Part shown: positions 29,658 to 41,138 of the stretch, piece after piece
Position numbering within the stretch: the first letter of the stretch is position 1
Layout: the number at the start of each line of letters is the position of its first letter
NCBI GenBank assembly: GCA_016110215.1
Contig: JADWQD010000009.1
Location: forward strand, 188,093-252,092
Length of the DNA stretch: 64,000 nt
Source: Capronia americana
Taxonomy: Eukaryota > Ascomycota > Eurotiomycetes > Chaetothyriales > Herpotrichiellaceae
Direction of reading: 5' to 3'
The notes under the pieces: generated by a model
Database searches by the model: none
Seen by the model: only the letters and a program-made list of their open reading frames with translations
What the model was told of the DNA's origin: nothing
Position numbers and translations under genes: made by a program

Positions 29658-32543
29658 TCAAGGCCCGGCGAAAAACCGACACGCCTCGATAACGTCGGAA
29701 TCGCCATTGGCAAAGTCCCAGCCTACGATCCGACTGTCCTGCGAACAACAGACTATTCTCCTGGCATCAAATTGTAACTTGAATACCCTCGACACCGTAG
29801 ATTGCGCCACGTTGGGTGGTGCAGGCTGGGTGGGTGCTGGTGCTGGTGCCGGTGTGGCCGAAGGTTGGCCATTGTGAGATGCTGTGGTTGGGGCAGGCGG
29901 TGGGTCGGATTGAGCTTGCGGTTGCAATTGAGATAATTGCTGTTGTGCGGCTGAGGTGGCCGCGGATGGTCCGGCATGAGGATGATGGGGAATCGCGCGA
30001 CGGTGACTATTCGTTGACGAGCCGGCGTTCGGTGGCTGTGCGCGGTTCTGCGGAACAGAGGTGTTCGTTGTGGGAGTAAGGGCCGCCTGAGCTTGCGCCC
30101 GTTGTACTATCGACTGCGTGATGCCACCGTGTACCGCGACGTTTATGTTGTTGCGCGAGGTACCACCAACCTCTACTGATCCGTTGAGTGCTCGCCCCAG
30201 GCCAGTGACATCGGCAAGTCCGGCACCGAAACTGCCGAATGATGTATTCACGGCCTGTTGAACAATGTGTGAGACTGACATGACGGCTGGCCGGGCGGCG
30301 GCAGTGCCACCTTCATTGCTGGTCGGAGGGGGGTTCGGAACTTGTCGAGGTTGCTGGGCAGCCGGAACCGCGCGAGCAGCCGAAACAGCGCGAACCGCTT
30401 CGGCAGCCCGATCGTACAGTATCCGCTGTCGATGGTTCAGCGGTGGTTGTTGAGACGGCGGCTCTTGTCGCAGGACTTGGCCCATAACCCAATCACCCCT
30501 CGCGTTCTTCCGCCATATGATGATGGATTCATCGTACGAGCCCGAGACAATGCGACCCCATTTACTGCCGCCGCCTCCCGGAGGTAATCTGGAGCCGATG
30601 GTGAATCGCGACGTCCCCTCCACGTTAATCCTCGCGCCTTGCCGGAGTGCCCTGTGCTCGAGAACGACGCCACTCGCAAGAAGATAGTCCATGTACCGCT
30701 TCTCGACGAGCCTTGCCTCGTCCTCCTCGTTACTCCCGGGCAGATCGCCGAACCCGGCTTGCACGGTCCGCACCAGGTTTGTATGCCCCTTGAGCTCTGC
30801 CACCTCAGAGCCAGTCACCGGGTCATATATTCTCACCGTGTTGTCGCTACTCCCGCTGACGATCCGCTTGCTGTCGAACTCGACGCAGGCAATGCCCTTT
30901 TGGTGCCCCTGTAACGTTCGCAGCAGCTTTCCAGTCTTGGCATTCCACACCTTGATGTATCTATCACCCGAGGCGGAGACGATGAGATCACCGTTGATCT
31001 GTATGGCGTTGACAGCTGCACTGTGGCCTTCCAGCGTCAGCAGAAGCATGTACGGCTTCAGAGCCTGTATCTCCCCGTTCGCGATTCCGGCCTCCACCAG
31101 TGATGGTCCCAACTCGGCGGTGTTGACAATGTACACAGGCACTCGTACATGACCGCCTGGTTTGACCTCGGGGTAGTCCTTGTCCGTAGCGACCATGTGT
31201 TTTCTATTCCAGATCTTGATGCGTCGGTCTTTGGAGCAGGTAACGAGGTAGCGATGGTCAAAGCGGAGGTTGAGGACAGACTCTTCGTGCGCGGACGGGA
31301 TTTCGTGTATCTTTTGACCGGTGGAGAATCGCCAAATGATGACGCTTGCGTCGCTGCTCCCTGAGATGATGACGTCCTCCTTCTCCGTAGGATCAAACTG
31401 CAGACACAGCACAGATTGATAGTGGCCGGCCAACGGTTTTCCTCGCAGGCGGCGAGTTTCGAGGTCCCAGACACGTAGAGTCTTGTCTCGACTGCCACTA
31501 ACCAGCCACTTGCCAAAGAACTGGATGGTGTAGACGCATTCCGTGTGGCCTTCGTGGGGGTAAGAGGGATCAGGCAGCTGGAATGTGGTATATCGGCCTT
31601 TGATCCAATTCTGTTCCAGCTTCTGCCGTTGCCTGTAGAGATGGACCCAGTTCAGCTTCTTCTCACCATTGGTGTCATGAATGACGAGCCGCGTTCTGAA
31701 GGGAGCGTCGAGAAAGCGAGACGCTCTCTTACTCGAGCTGGTTTCGCCTTCGTTGTCACCAGAGTAGTCCATGTCTTCCTCGTCCTCTTGGCTGTGCCTC
31801 TTGTTCGGCCGCGAGGGAGAGTTCTGAATTCTGGCGAGTGCCTCTTGCATCTCCAGGTCGTCGGTCTCCGACTGCATGTCCGTGTCTACTTCAATGGGGC
31901 CGTGCTGTTCACGCCATTGATGGACGTCGGCCGGGCCAGGGGCCGAGGCCTCAGCCAAAATCGTGTGTCGTCTTGACTCGAGCCAGTCCGACGTTGCTCT
32001 CTTTTTCAGGGAGGGTTGGCCCTGGAGCTGCGACCTGGCATTCTTGAACTGTTGACGCCCGGCTGACTTGCGCGAACTCTCCAGTTTTCTGACCTCTTTC
32101 TCGTTCAGGCCCCAGCCTTCCAATCTGTACAGCTCCTGCCACAGCATGGTGTCCATGATGCGCGTTTGCCATGTCTTTGAAGCCAGAGAGGCTGCCAACA
32201 GCGTCTCGGCATCGAGGTAGGCGAAAATCTGCAAAGTGATCTCCTGCGGGAGCTTCTCCATCGGGTCCATGTGCAGCAACGGCGTCAGTCTTTCCACCAC
32301 TCCTGATATGTGAGATGTTCGCAGCGTCCGCAAGATCTCGTATGCGATTTCGGCGCGAGCCTCTTCATTCTGTGCCATGACCCAATCTTGAAAGCGGGCC
32401 GCCGTGGCTGCGAACATGCGTCCATGCTCGTCTGGGCTCGCCGAGTCTTCGGAGAAGCCCTCATCTAAGCGGAAGGGTGTCATCGAGGTCGAGGGATACG
32501 ACGGGCGCTGCTGGTCAAAGTGGTCTTGGCCGAAGGGATCCAT
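29658..32543 (-). CDS. F-box/WD40-repeat protein (FWD-1-like SCF substrate receptor)
   Basis: Substrate-recognition subunit of an SCF ubiquitin ligase. 961 aa from ATG at 32543 (MDPFGQDHFD); the frame is open upstream but without an earlier ATG in support. The F-box lies at about 95-140 (LPQEITLQIFAYLDAETLLAASLASKTWQ). An acidic/basic linker (SQEDEEDMDYSGDNEGE) precedes a WD40 propeller at about 355-700: repeats such as VYTIQFFGKWLVSGSRDKTLRVWDL, VSASGDRYIKVWNA and VSGSSDNTVRIYDP. The C-terminal ~200 residues are Ala/Pro/Gln-rich. A final WD-like strand set (RIVCCSQDSRIVGWDF) probably closes the propeller across that linker. Architecture and length resemble Neurospora FWD-1, the F-box protein that triggers FREQUENCY turnover; orthology is inferred. 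Confidence 0.88.
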   Translation of the reverse strand: MDPFGQDHFDQQRPSYPSTSMTPFRLDEGFSEDSASPDEHGRMFAATAARFQDWVMAQNEEARAEIAYEILRTLRTSHISGVVERLTPLLHMDPMEKLPQEITLQIFAYLDAETLLAASLASKTWQTRIMDTMLWQELYRLEGWGLNEKEVRKLESSRKSAGRQQFKNARSQLQGQPSLKKRATSDWLESRRHTILAEASAPGPADVHQWREQHGPIEVDTDMQSETDDLEMQEALARIQNSPSRPNKRHSQEDEEDMDYSGDNEGETSSSKRASRFLDAPFRTRLVIHDTNGEKKLNWVHLYRQRQKLEQNWIKGRYTTFQLPDPSYPHEGHTECVYTIQFFGKWLVSGSRDKTLRVWDLETRRLRGKPLAGHYQSVLCLQFDPTEKEDVIISGSSDASVIIWRFSTGQKIHEIPSAHEESVLNLRFDHRYLVTCSKDRRIKIWNRKHMVATDKDYPEVKPGGHVRVPVYIVNTAELGPSLVEAGIANGEIQALKPYMLLLTLEGHSAAVNAIQINGDLIVSASGDRYIKVWNAKTGKLLRTLQGHQKGIACVEFDSKRIVSGSSDNTVRIYDPVTGSEVAELKGHTNLVRTVQAGFGDLPGSNEEDEARLVEKRYMDYLLASGVVLEHRALRQGARINVEGTSRFTIGSRLPPGGGGSKWGRIVSGSYDESIIIWRKNARGDWVMGQVLRQEPPSQQPPLNHRQRILYDRAAEAVRAVSAARAVPAAQQPRQVPNPPPTSNEGGTAAARPAVMSVSHIVQQAVNTSFGSFGAGLADVTGLGRALNGSVEVGGTSRNNINVAVHGGITQSIVQRAQAQAALTPTTNTSVPQNRAQPPNAGSSTNSHRRAIPHHPHAGPSAATSAAQQQLSQLQPQAQSDPPPAPTTASHNGQPSATPAPAPAPTQPAPPNVAQSTVSRVFKLQFDARRIVCCSQDSRIVGWDFANGDSDVIEACRFFAGP

Positions 32544-33186
32544 GGCCGTGGGATTAGGCTGATGCCGGCTGGAATGGGGGAGAGTCGGTGTCAGGCTGTG
32601 GTCGCAGGTAGTCGGAACAGCCAACTCATTAGCTGGTCATGAGGGGGGTCAAGTCGGTTCGTCGGTCGAGGCAGGTCTTTGGATCGGCGGGATGCAGTGA
32701 CTAGATGTCTGTTCACCTGGAAGCAAACAGCCTCAACTGTATACAGCGCTGGGCACTAAACTCTCGCGATGCTCTGCCGGTCTCGGTGGAACGCGAAACC
32801 AAAGAAGAACCAGTGCGACCGGTACATCAGGCGCTCCGGTTGCCTGGTGGGTTGGGAAGGCGACTGGTGACGAGGTGCTCCCGGGCAAGTTGAAGTGCGT
32901 TGTGTTGCCTTGTTTTGGCGGGCACTGGCATCATCACAGAACACAGGCTCCAGGACGGCATCTTCCGCCCCCCACATTTCGCCATGTTTGCCGATCAAGA
33001 AGATCCATCAATCCTGCTGCAGGGAAGCAGGCAATTCCATGGTTTTTAGCGATTCGTTCCTAGGGGTATACGGAGCTGCGACCGCTGTCCAACAACAGGT
33101 ATAGAAAATACAAGAAACCCAGTGGCTACAAGCATGCAATGTCTGGACATCCATCCGCTGATCATCGACTCGTCATATTTCGTTCA
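32544..33186. other. Intergenic, 0.64 kb
   Basis: Upstream region of the F-box/WD40 gene and 3' flank of the acyltransferase gene. No gene or repeat seen. Confidence 0.5.
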
Positions 33187-35584
33187 TCACCTGTCCTTCT
33201 TCGGCTCCTCATCTTCGGTCGCTGGAGTCATTCGGCCATCGTCGGCCATATCATAGCTGCTCTCCGTCTCCGTCTCAGCTCCTTCGCCTTCGCGCTTTCT
33301 TCCTCTTTCACGCATGGCCCCCCGGATGCGTTTGCTGACTTCATCGTGGTCCAGACTCGTCATCTTGAAAGTGCTCGTAGATGCAAGAGCTCCACCAGCA
33401 GAACTACTCCGGCTGCGACTCTTCGGTGTCGTCGGTCGTGATGCGAAGAACCCAAACCCTCCAATGTTGCTGAACGCCTCGTTGGACGGCAAGAAGCCGA
33501 ACATGCTCTTTGCCGACGGCGAATCTGGTCTTTCTTCGAAAGCCGACGAGGTCGGCGTCGTAGGCTCGGTGGACTCAATCCTCGGCTCCTCTGGCATTTT
33601 CTTGTATTTGGATTGATACACTCCTTCCTTGTACGGATCTGGCACAAATCGAGTGGCATCGAAGTCGGGGAACACTTCTGGCCCCAGTTCATTGATCACG
33701 TTCGTCACCCTTTCTGACAGAGCCTGCCGACGCTGTCGGAGTTTCACGAACCGGCTCGAAGAGCGTGGGTTCAAGGCGACAAAGAGCGGTGGCAGGGATT
33801 TGGCGACATCCATCCCGATCTCCCCAATTCTCAAGGCTGCAAAGGTGACCATGATACACACGACAAAGAAGAGAACGGCAAAAAGCCAAATGGGGATGAA
33901 GTCGGGCACATAGGTGCGGGCCACCATCCACCACGGAACGGTGTAAGTATAATAGCCGTCACGCCGATTGTAGACCAACCACGCCGACACAACAACAGTG
34001 TAGTAGATGTAGAGTGCCGGCGCAAACGCCATCGCCACAAGCAGTTTCCACGTGCCGATGACGTCCCGGCCTTGCAGCTTCACCGTCGATGCTGCAAGGG
34101 CTTCTCTGGACTTCCGGACGGATATGACCTTGGTGGTAACAAAGACAGGCCAGAACATGGCCAATCCGGGAAGAGTTCCGATGCCCAGCAAGAACAGCTC
34201 GCCGAGTCGGTAGACCAGCGTCCCAAGAATGAGCCACCACGGACGTTTGGCAGGATTCCCCCACTCCACTTGATGATCGCGGACGCCGAGTGCTCGAAGT
34301 TGGCGATTGTATTCGAGAACGTCTTTTTTCAATTCGATGACACGTGGGTCGTCCTTGTATGCCGTGTAGCCCTTGACTAGACGCCTGTTCAGCTCGACTA
34401 CTAGTGGTAGGGGCAGCTTCTTTCCAAGAGGGTTGTACAGTCTGCGCGCCGCCTGTACCAGCATCAGAGTGTCGTAGTCGGGGCTTGACTGTGTTACGGC
34501 GACCAAGCCTTGGAAGACAGTCTCGAGAAGAGAGCCGACCGCGTTTCGGCGTTCGCCTGCTTTGTATTTTTCGACCTGCTCGGGATCGACTTCGATCGGA
34601 TGTCCGAATTCGATGACCGCCCTCGAGCGGAACTTGTGTGCATGGAAATAGTTCATGCCGATTGGAATGATCTTCACACCACAGCCAGGATGCTTAGCTT
34701 CAGCTCCCAAAGCCATGATCGCCACACCCGCCTTGAGTGGGAGCAGATCTGGACGGTCGTGGCTGCCTCCTTCAGGAAAGATGCCGATGCAACCACCATT
34801 TTCGAGCTCATCAAAGACTGCGTTGTATACTTTGGAATGGTCCACGTAGGGGGCAACCTTGAACGAGCAGCCACGCTGTTGCTCGCTTGGGTCACCGCCG
34901 GGGGAGCCGGTGCCCGTCAGAGACTCCAATGCTTCCGGTGTCTTGAACGGTTTCTTGAGGCGAATCTCGGTGGAGGAGATGATCTCGGCAATTTCGGTGC
35001 TGGGTGTCTGACCTCTCACTTTGGGCAGGACAATCAGACCTCCGACCTCAAAGTCGCCGTTTTGAAAGTCTGTGCCGACGCCCCTAATAAGAGTAGGGTC
35101 ATTGTCTTGGTCTGGGAGAAATATCTTGCCCTTGGCCGGCTTGACACTGTCCATGGCTCGGCCCACGGGTATTGCTCCAATCGCCGCAGACAGAGTCCCA
35201 ATGAACTTGCGCTTGGTAGATTTTGCCGCAATCAGATATGAAATTCTCCGGTTGGCTTCGTTCTTGAGGAGTCTCATCAAAATCAAGGAATCGACGAACT
35301 ATAGATTCATCAGGACCAGCCGGTGCGCGCAGAAACAGGACAGGATTGCATACCTGATTAGCATGCGGTGCCGCAACGAGAATGACGGGACCTGTCTTGG
35401 GGATTTTCCAAGCTCCTCGGGGATGTACTTCGCGAAAGAAGAGGTCTATCAGAATGGACAATGCCCAGAGGACCAAATCGTAGAGCCATGGTATCTGTAA
35501 CTGGTTGCCCTTCCTCTTTCTGCCACGGAGTCGCAGCGGCGCCTTGCTCAGGCCGTCCTCGGATGGTGCTGGTTGGGAAGGCAT
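33187..35584 (-). CDS. Glycerol-3-phosphate/DHAP O-acyltransferase
   Basis: First committed step of phospholipid and triacylglycerol synthesis: acylates sn-1 of glycerol-3-phosphate or dihydroxyacetone phosphate, at the ER/lipid droplet. It is the SCT1/GPT2 type. Two exons, 35584-35354 and 35298-33187, with one 55-nt intron (GTATGC...CTATAG), 780 aa; yeast Gpt2/Sct1 are about 740-760. The intron splits the acyltransferase motif I: APHANQ on one side and FVDSL on the other (catalytic His about 74, Asp about 80). Motif III is GIFPEGGSHDRPDLL. IIPIGMNYFHAHKFR corresponds to motif IV. Several membrane helices follow (LFLLGIGTLPGLAMFW, YIYYTVVVSAWLVY, WLFAVLFFVVCIMVTF). The Ser/Thr/Pro-rich C-terminal tail (about 620-780) looks phosphorylatable, as in yeast. 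Strong call. Confidence 0.93.
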
Positions 35585-36360
35585 GTCGCCTGATCCTGCC
35601 ACCGAGATCTCGACACCAGAGCGAGCGGGAGAAAGAATGGGCTTGGTGCTGTGTCAACGAGCAAACTCGCGGAACGAGGAGGAGACGAGGTGGCCCATGC
35701 ACAGGTTTGGGACTTTTGGTATGTAGGCAAAGTGGGAAGAGCGTAGGCGTGATGCTGAGGGTGTATCGAATTCAAAGTTGCAAACGGCAAAGTGAACGAA
35801 CAAACAGCGTACTAATCCAGAGTATAGACATGCAGATGGTTGAGAGCAGAAGTGAACAACGATGTGTTGTTCAGCGCTCTTGCGTCAGGTTTGTTTCTCA
35901 AAAGTTGTTGGGGAGCTGCGTGAACGTGGGGGAGGGGGTCGCCAAACCACCAAAACGACTGGGCATGAGGTCACCGACACCTGCTTGTCTGAGGCTTCGG
36001 CGGCCTCCTCTGGTTGGTTTGCGGCACCCGCTAGGCGCCAGGCGCCCGGGACAAGCCCCGAGGCTGTGATTCCTTCCCTTCAGTCGAACTGGCGGGGCGT
36101 CTGGCTCCGGCTTCAGTCTTCGGGCTACGGGACTTGTACGAGGACAGACAAACTCACGGCTACACTCTGGCATGGTTAATGGTCCAACATGTGGAATACG
36201 TATCTTACATTACATTTTTCCAGCGTCGTGATCTGGCTCGTAATCCCCACGTCAAGGCTCGTGGCGGTGTACACATTACTCGAACAGGCTCATTCCTCAT
36301 CTGACGGTGATCCAATGTGCCTCCTCTCCCTCGCTCTCAATGGAGAGCTCAGGGCTGAGG
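35585..36360. other. Intergenic, 0.78 kb
   Basis: Promoter region of the acyltransferase gene and 3' flank of the coiled-coil gene. Frames here look like noise. Confidence 0.5.
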
Positions 36361-37866
36361 TCACTGTGGACTCTTCGGCAAGTCCTCTGACGGAGACTGT
36401 CCGACTCCAAATCTGTCCGTTCTTCTTTGCGCATCCTCTTCTATCCGCCTCATCCTCTCTCGCAGATGGAAGTCCCGATCCTTCCATCGAGCCTCCCACA
36501 GGTCCTCGACCTGGTGTCGTGCCTTCTCCAGCATGATCTCGACGTTCTCCTCTAGGTTACTAAGCCGCATCTTTAGATCGTCAATGATGAAATCTTTCGC
36601 TCGGAGTTGCTGTCTCAAGACAATGTCCTTTTCGTTCAACTTCTCCCGCAGTTCGGACACTTGCTTGTCCTTCAAGAGGACCGCCTTCCGATGTGCCGCA
36701 TCCAAAGTGCGCATCATACGCGCGTAATGCAGACTGATGTCGTTCTCGTCGTCCATCGCGAGAGGCGTGTTGCTCTCCCCGTGCGCGTTATCCGACTCGA
36801 CTGTGCTCGCGTTATCGTCGCGATTTCTGTTTGCGGCTGACTGCTGAGTCGTGGCCGCTCTGATGGGAAATGGAAAGGCGCCAGGGGCGTTCCGTCCGAT
36901 GTAGTCTGGCGATCTCGGCTTGCAATCGGTGGGTTGCTCACCAAGGATGGCGCCTGCAGATCGAACCTGGATTGGATGTCCCGGGGATGAAAGATTCCGG
37001 AAGCGCCGCGGCCGATGGGTTGCCCTGGGAATGTCGCTCGAGGTGATCAGGCGAGGTAGCCGCACGCCATTTGTCCTTCTCGCGGGCGATGGCTCTAGCA
37101 TCTGGTGTTGGAGGGTCGGGTTGGCCTCTCCCGAAGCTGCCCGCCTGCCGTAACCGTGTCGTACGGGGACGCTGAAAACGTCCCTTTCCTGCTCGAATGA
37201 CGATCTGTTCTCAATCGCAGCGTCCGAGCCGTTCACCTGTGGATGCTGAACAAGTGTAGCGGAAAAGGATCGGTGACCGACCTGATCACGCCCTACTGGC
37301 GAAGGCATCTCAAATTCCGCTGGGTCAAGTATGTTCGCTCGGACTCCGGGGTCTGTATTGAGGGGGACAAAAGTCGATCTCGGCGTGACTGCACCATCTT
37401 CAGGCTCATCCCCTTCCTCCTCGTCCTCGTGCAACTCTATCCGGCTATCGAAGCTGGCAGCATTATTCGATAGATCTCCTTGGAATCGGACGACTTCTCC
37501 CGGTCCTGTATACGGCGGAGGAGCATCGGCTGTCACCCGGGAGCCATCTCGACTGATCCGGAACAACTGTCCGCCCACATTGATGTCAATGCTGCGTGCA
37601 TCTTCTTGCAGGGTAGTCGTGGTGAACTTTGACTGTGTCGAGACAATTGATGAAGCCCGACTGTGCCTGGCAACTCGAGAGTTGTTAAATTCTCGCACCC
37701 ACGGAGGAATGCATTGAATGGGAGTCGTCTCCTGGGTGGTGCTCGCCGGAGCGGCTGTGTTCAGATCGGGGACCTGGTCTCGTTCTTCTGCCGAGGCCTT
37801 TGTCGGGCAATCAACGCCATTGCCGCTTCCCCTGAAGCTCGGAAGAGCGTTCGCGAGTCGAAACAT
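36361..37866 (-). CDS. Hypothetical coiled-coil protein
   Basis: 501 aa from ATG at 37866 (MFRLANALPSF); the frame is open upstream but has no earlier ATG in this exon, and an upstream exon is possible. The first ~380 residues are low-complexity, rich in Ser, Pro, Arg and Asp, with short motifs such as PPPYTGPGEVVRF. The last ~120 residues form a convincing long coiled coil with heptad spacing: LLKDKQVSELREKLNEKD, IIDDLKMRLSNLEENVE, LEKARHQVEDLWE. It ends with charged residues and SPSEDLPKSPQ. No membrane segment. I do not recognise a family; the layout suits a cytoskeletal or scaffold protein. The conserved-looking part is the coiled coil. Confidence 0.7.
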   Translation of the reverse strand: MFRLANALPSFRGSGNGVDCPTKASAEERDQVPDLNTAAPASTTQETTPIQCIPPWVREFNNSRVARHSRASSIVSTQSKFTTTTLQEDARSIDINVGGQLFRISRDGSRVTADAPPPYTGPGEVVRFQGDLSNNAASFDSRIELHEDEEEGDEPEDGAVTPRSTFVPLNTDPGVRANILDPAEFEMPSPVGRDQVGHRSFSATLVQHPQVNGSDAAIENRSSFEQERDVFSVPVRHGYGRRAASGEANPTLQHQMLEPSPARRTNGVRLPRLITSSDIPRATHRPRRFRNLSSPGHPIQVRSAGAILGEQPTDCKPRSPDYIGRNAPGAFPFPIRAATTQQSAANRNRDDNASTVESDNAHGESNTPLAMDDENDISLHYARMMRTLDAAHRKAVLLKDKQVSELREKLNEKDIVLRQQLRAKDFIIDDLKMRLSNLEENVEIMLEKARHQVEDLWEARWKDRDFHLRERMRRIEEDAQRRTDRFGVGQSPSEDLPKSPQ

Positions 37867-38658
37867 CGTGCGACAGTCGTTCGGCCGCAGATGGGTATAT
37901 AGCTCGGCTTCGAACCAGTGCCCGACAGTCTTAGCAGATGTGTGACCGAGCCAGCCGCCGCGGCAGATGCGCACATACTGCGTTGTCAGAAAATCATCTT
38001 GTATACTGGCTCACAGGTTAAAAGAACGCTTTTGGCCAGGTCGCCGTGAGGCAGATACAGGAGATCGCTCGCGTAGGCAGAAACGAACAGCAACTGAGAC
38101 AAGGTGGTCATTTCGTCGAAGGCAGCAGCCAAGCCAGGCAGTCTAACATCAACGCACAGCCTCACCAATCCGCACTGCGCCCGAGGGCGTTTCCTGCAAG
38201 CTGACGGCATCTATGCAGCATGCTCCAAAAGTCCCGAATCCCCAAATCCCAAACCCTTGAAAGGCAGTGCACGCCCGTAATGCCACGTCCCGCGAAAGAT
38301 GCTCGAAGAAAGATGCTCAGACCCATAACGACCAGGTAAGAATCTCAATTGGTTATGGCCAAGTACCGACAGGCGGCACCTCGGCTTGTAGACGACTGAA
38401 GTACGCGACACCTACGCGATCTATTTATATACAGCAACAGTTAACAGCAGCAGAGGACCTCCCTTTTCCGACCGTCGTCTATCATGATCATACAAGATAC
38501 TTCCCGTCCTGTTCACCCGTACCGCAACATAACCCTGGGCAAAGCACATATATGTTCTCGCCGCCATTTGCTTGATCAAAAGACAAGCTGCAATCGACCC
38601 CGCCAAGAGATAGATCCGAAGCGTCTCTTCAGAGCAATGTGCCAGCTGTCTGGCTTAC
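37867..38658. other. Intergenic, 0.8 kb
   Basis: Upstream region of the coiled-coil gene and 3' flank of the rhodopsin-like gene. I see no gene. Confidence 0.5.
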
Positions 38659-39916
38659 TCAGGGGTGCGTCCTTGGTATGCTCTCGACAGTAAACGTCTT
38701 GTCACACCTGATCCCGTTGATTACAGACTCATACCGAACCGAGTTTGCAGAATCACCGTCGCCCTGCCCGTTGTCACTAGAGGTGACAGCTTGGGTTCCA
38801 AGGTCGTGTTCCGCCGTTGTCACCATCGACTTGCTGATCGGATACGTGTCCAGGTCAAAGTCCAGGTCGTTCTTGGAGTCAAATTGACTGTGGTTGTTCC
38901 TGCTAGGCTGGCGCCATGAAGCCATCTGCTTTTGATGGTCCACTGTCTGCGAGTTGGTATGCCTTGTGGCTGTCCGGCTTGTCAGGCGTTGGATGATGGG
39001 GAACACCTCTTTCAGGAAGACCCAGATACCCGGTAGCGTCGTCACGTAGACGGCGACCGAAGCCTCGCGGAAGTACCAATTCATGTACACGTAGCTGATC
39101 AGGGACGGGACCAGGCAGTAGATGGCTCGCAGTATGGCGGCGACGATGACGAAACCTCCCATTCCAAAGATGATGCCGAGAATGAGCTTCTGTTGGAGAG
39201 ACAAGCGAGCGGACAGGACCGGGGGAATACCCATGAGCATGATCAGGACATCCGTGGATATGTTGAAAACGGCGTTGACAATTTGATAGTACTGATAGGT
39301 AGAACACTGGGCTTTGGTACTCCGTTAACAGCTGTCTCAGAGAGGATGGACTCGACGCTTACAATTGTTTGGCGGCACTGCCCAATACTGCGACAGGGGT
39401 CGGCAGATGGTGAACAGGGCGATTTCGTCTCCGAGAAAAGCGCAACAAACCCATATGACGACACCCCAAAGCAGCTTTCGTTGCCGTGCCTTGTCAATGA
39501 TTTTTGCATATAAAACCAGCATTGCGGCCTTCATCGACCAGATCGTCAGTAATTCGGCGTGCTCGGAGACGAAAACCCATTTGCTTCCTCGAATCCGTCC
39601 ATCTTTGATAGTGGGGGTGAGAGCAGCCTCCTCTTCCGGCGTCATCAAGTTCGAGCCCGGGCCTTCCAGCATCTGATTGAAGGCAATGACTAGTATGGTA
39701 TACCAGACAAAGCCGAATGCTATAAGCGCGTCGTCCACTTCGAGGTGCTTGATCCCAACCCTCTTGACTTTTCCGACGCTGTGACAAGGTCAGTGGACCG
39801 GCCCACCACGGACAGCTGTCGGGCAATACTGACAGTCGCAACACCACGAAAAGCGCACCGACCCCGTAGAGACTCCATGATTCTGGCACGAAGCCAGGGT
39901 TGGGGTTTGTCGACAT
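38659..39916 (-). CDS. Rhodopsin-like 7TM membrane protein (fungal Rhodopsin-domain family)
   Basis: Three exons (39916-39834, 39778-39363, 39311-38659) give 383 aa. Introns are 55 nt (GTCAGT donor) and 51 nt (AAG acceptor). This is the large fungal family of integral membrane proteins with a rhodopsin-like domain, which overlaps the PTH11-type receptors but here lacks a CFEM domain. Landmarks: SLYGVGALFVVLRL (TM1); VGIKHLEVDDALIAFGFVWYTILV, with the family's DD after TM1; WSMKAAMLVLYAKI (TM3); VVIWVCCAFLGDEIALFTICRPLSQYW, with the conserved C-RPLSxYW; NAVFNISTDVLIMLMGIPPV (TM5); KLILGIIFGMGGFVIVAAILRAIY (TM6); and YFREASVAVYVTTLPGIWVFL (TM7). The last ~110 residues are a polar cytoplasmic tail. 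Ligand or function unknown. Confidence 0.88.
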
Positions 39917-41138
39917 GTTGGGCCGCTTGGACAAATCCTAGACAGAACGTCGCAACTGATGTAACAAGCACCGACAGAGATGAATTCGAAGATCAGCACG
40001 CGGCGAGCGCAGGCAATGGGCAGAAATCCGTCCGACTTTGTAATACCCTACCACTGCAATTCATTGCCCAAAACTGCCAAGTCGACCCTGAGACACTTAT
40101 GTTCCCCCCGTTCGAGGGACAGCCTCCAAAACATCATTGGGAGCAGATACAGTGTCGCACCCAGAGTTAGTAGGTGGAGCTCCTGAGCTCGACTCGCGAT
40201 AGTCAAAGATTGTCGGCGGAAAGTGCAAAAGGGGTTGGCCACTAAAGCGGGCTTGCGCCTTTGCTTCCGACCTGCCGCATGCGTGCTGGGGCTCTTCGGC
40301 CAAGACGAACTCACCGTTGAAGCTGGTTGGAATCCCCTGATGCCAAGGAATGCGAGCTTGGGAATAACACAGAGAAGACAGCAGCAAGCACGACGCTGAT
40401 GTTTTTGCTTTCATTCATATGAGACCCATCCCTCACTGTGATGTGCTTGCGGGTTCCAGCTGTCAGGTACAGTGCGGGCATTACCGATCTCCGGGGCCTC
40501 TTGACAGATGGATGAGCGATGGAGCTCGAGAAAATTCTAATCGTCGGTACGAGGGAGGCCCTTGCAAGTCGGCACGCAATGGACCAATGTAGTAATCAGT
40601 TGGCTTGCCCGTGTCGCCGCAGTGGTCCTCAGGATCCGCCGATATGGGAGTAATGGTGTGATTCGGTGACACATAGATTTTCTTAGGAGCACCGGGAAGG
40701 GCGAGAGGATTTGAAAGTGAGTGGAGGAAGAATTGGAGCCTGGAGCGAACGGGAGGGCGTCTTGGCAGCCGTCGCCGGCCCCTCACCAACTCTGGGCTCT
40801 GCTTGGCCGACCTCGGCAGTCACCCACCCTCCTAGTAGATTCACAGTCCTTTCATCTGGCCTTCATCTCCACTTCATGTCCACTTCACCTCGTGCAAACT
40901 CCTTCTTGTAGAGCGGAGACACTAGGTCGCTAAGGGGGTCTAGCGCGCCACCTGGCACACATGGTTCAGGTACCATTAGCATCGACAAGCTGCGACCCTG
41001 CCTTACTATGTTGAGTGACCTTTAGGTGATCTGTTTCTACATTCTTCTCACTCTTTTCAGTTCCTTTGTTGTTCTCGCCGTCGTTGTTGTCGTTGTCGTT
41101 TGTTCACTCACATTGTATGCTTGCTTAGAGGTTTTAGG
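39917..41138. promoter_or_regulatory. Divergent intergenic region, 1.2 kb
   Basis: Between head-to-head starts of the rhodopsin-like gene and the permease. It holds both promoters and leaders. It contains a pyrimidine- and GT-rich tract just upstream of the permease start (about 41040-41105). No gene seen. Confidence 0.4.

Noticed and set aside
38903..39307. 134-aa frame overlapping the rhodopsin-like exon 3
   Set aside because: Would follow from a CAG acceptor three bases downstream in another phase; it destroys the TM5-TM7 sequence, so the AAG acceptor model is preferred.
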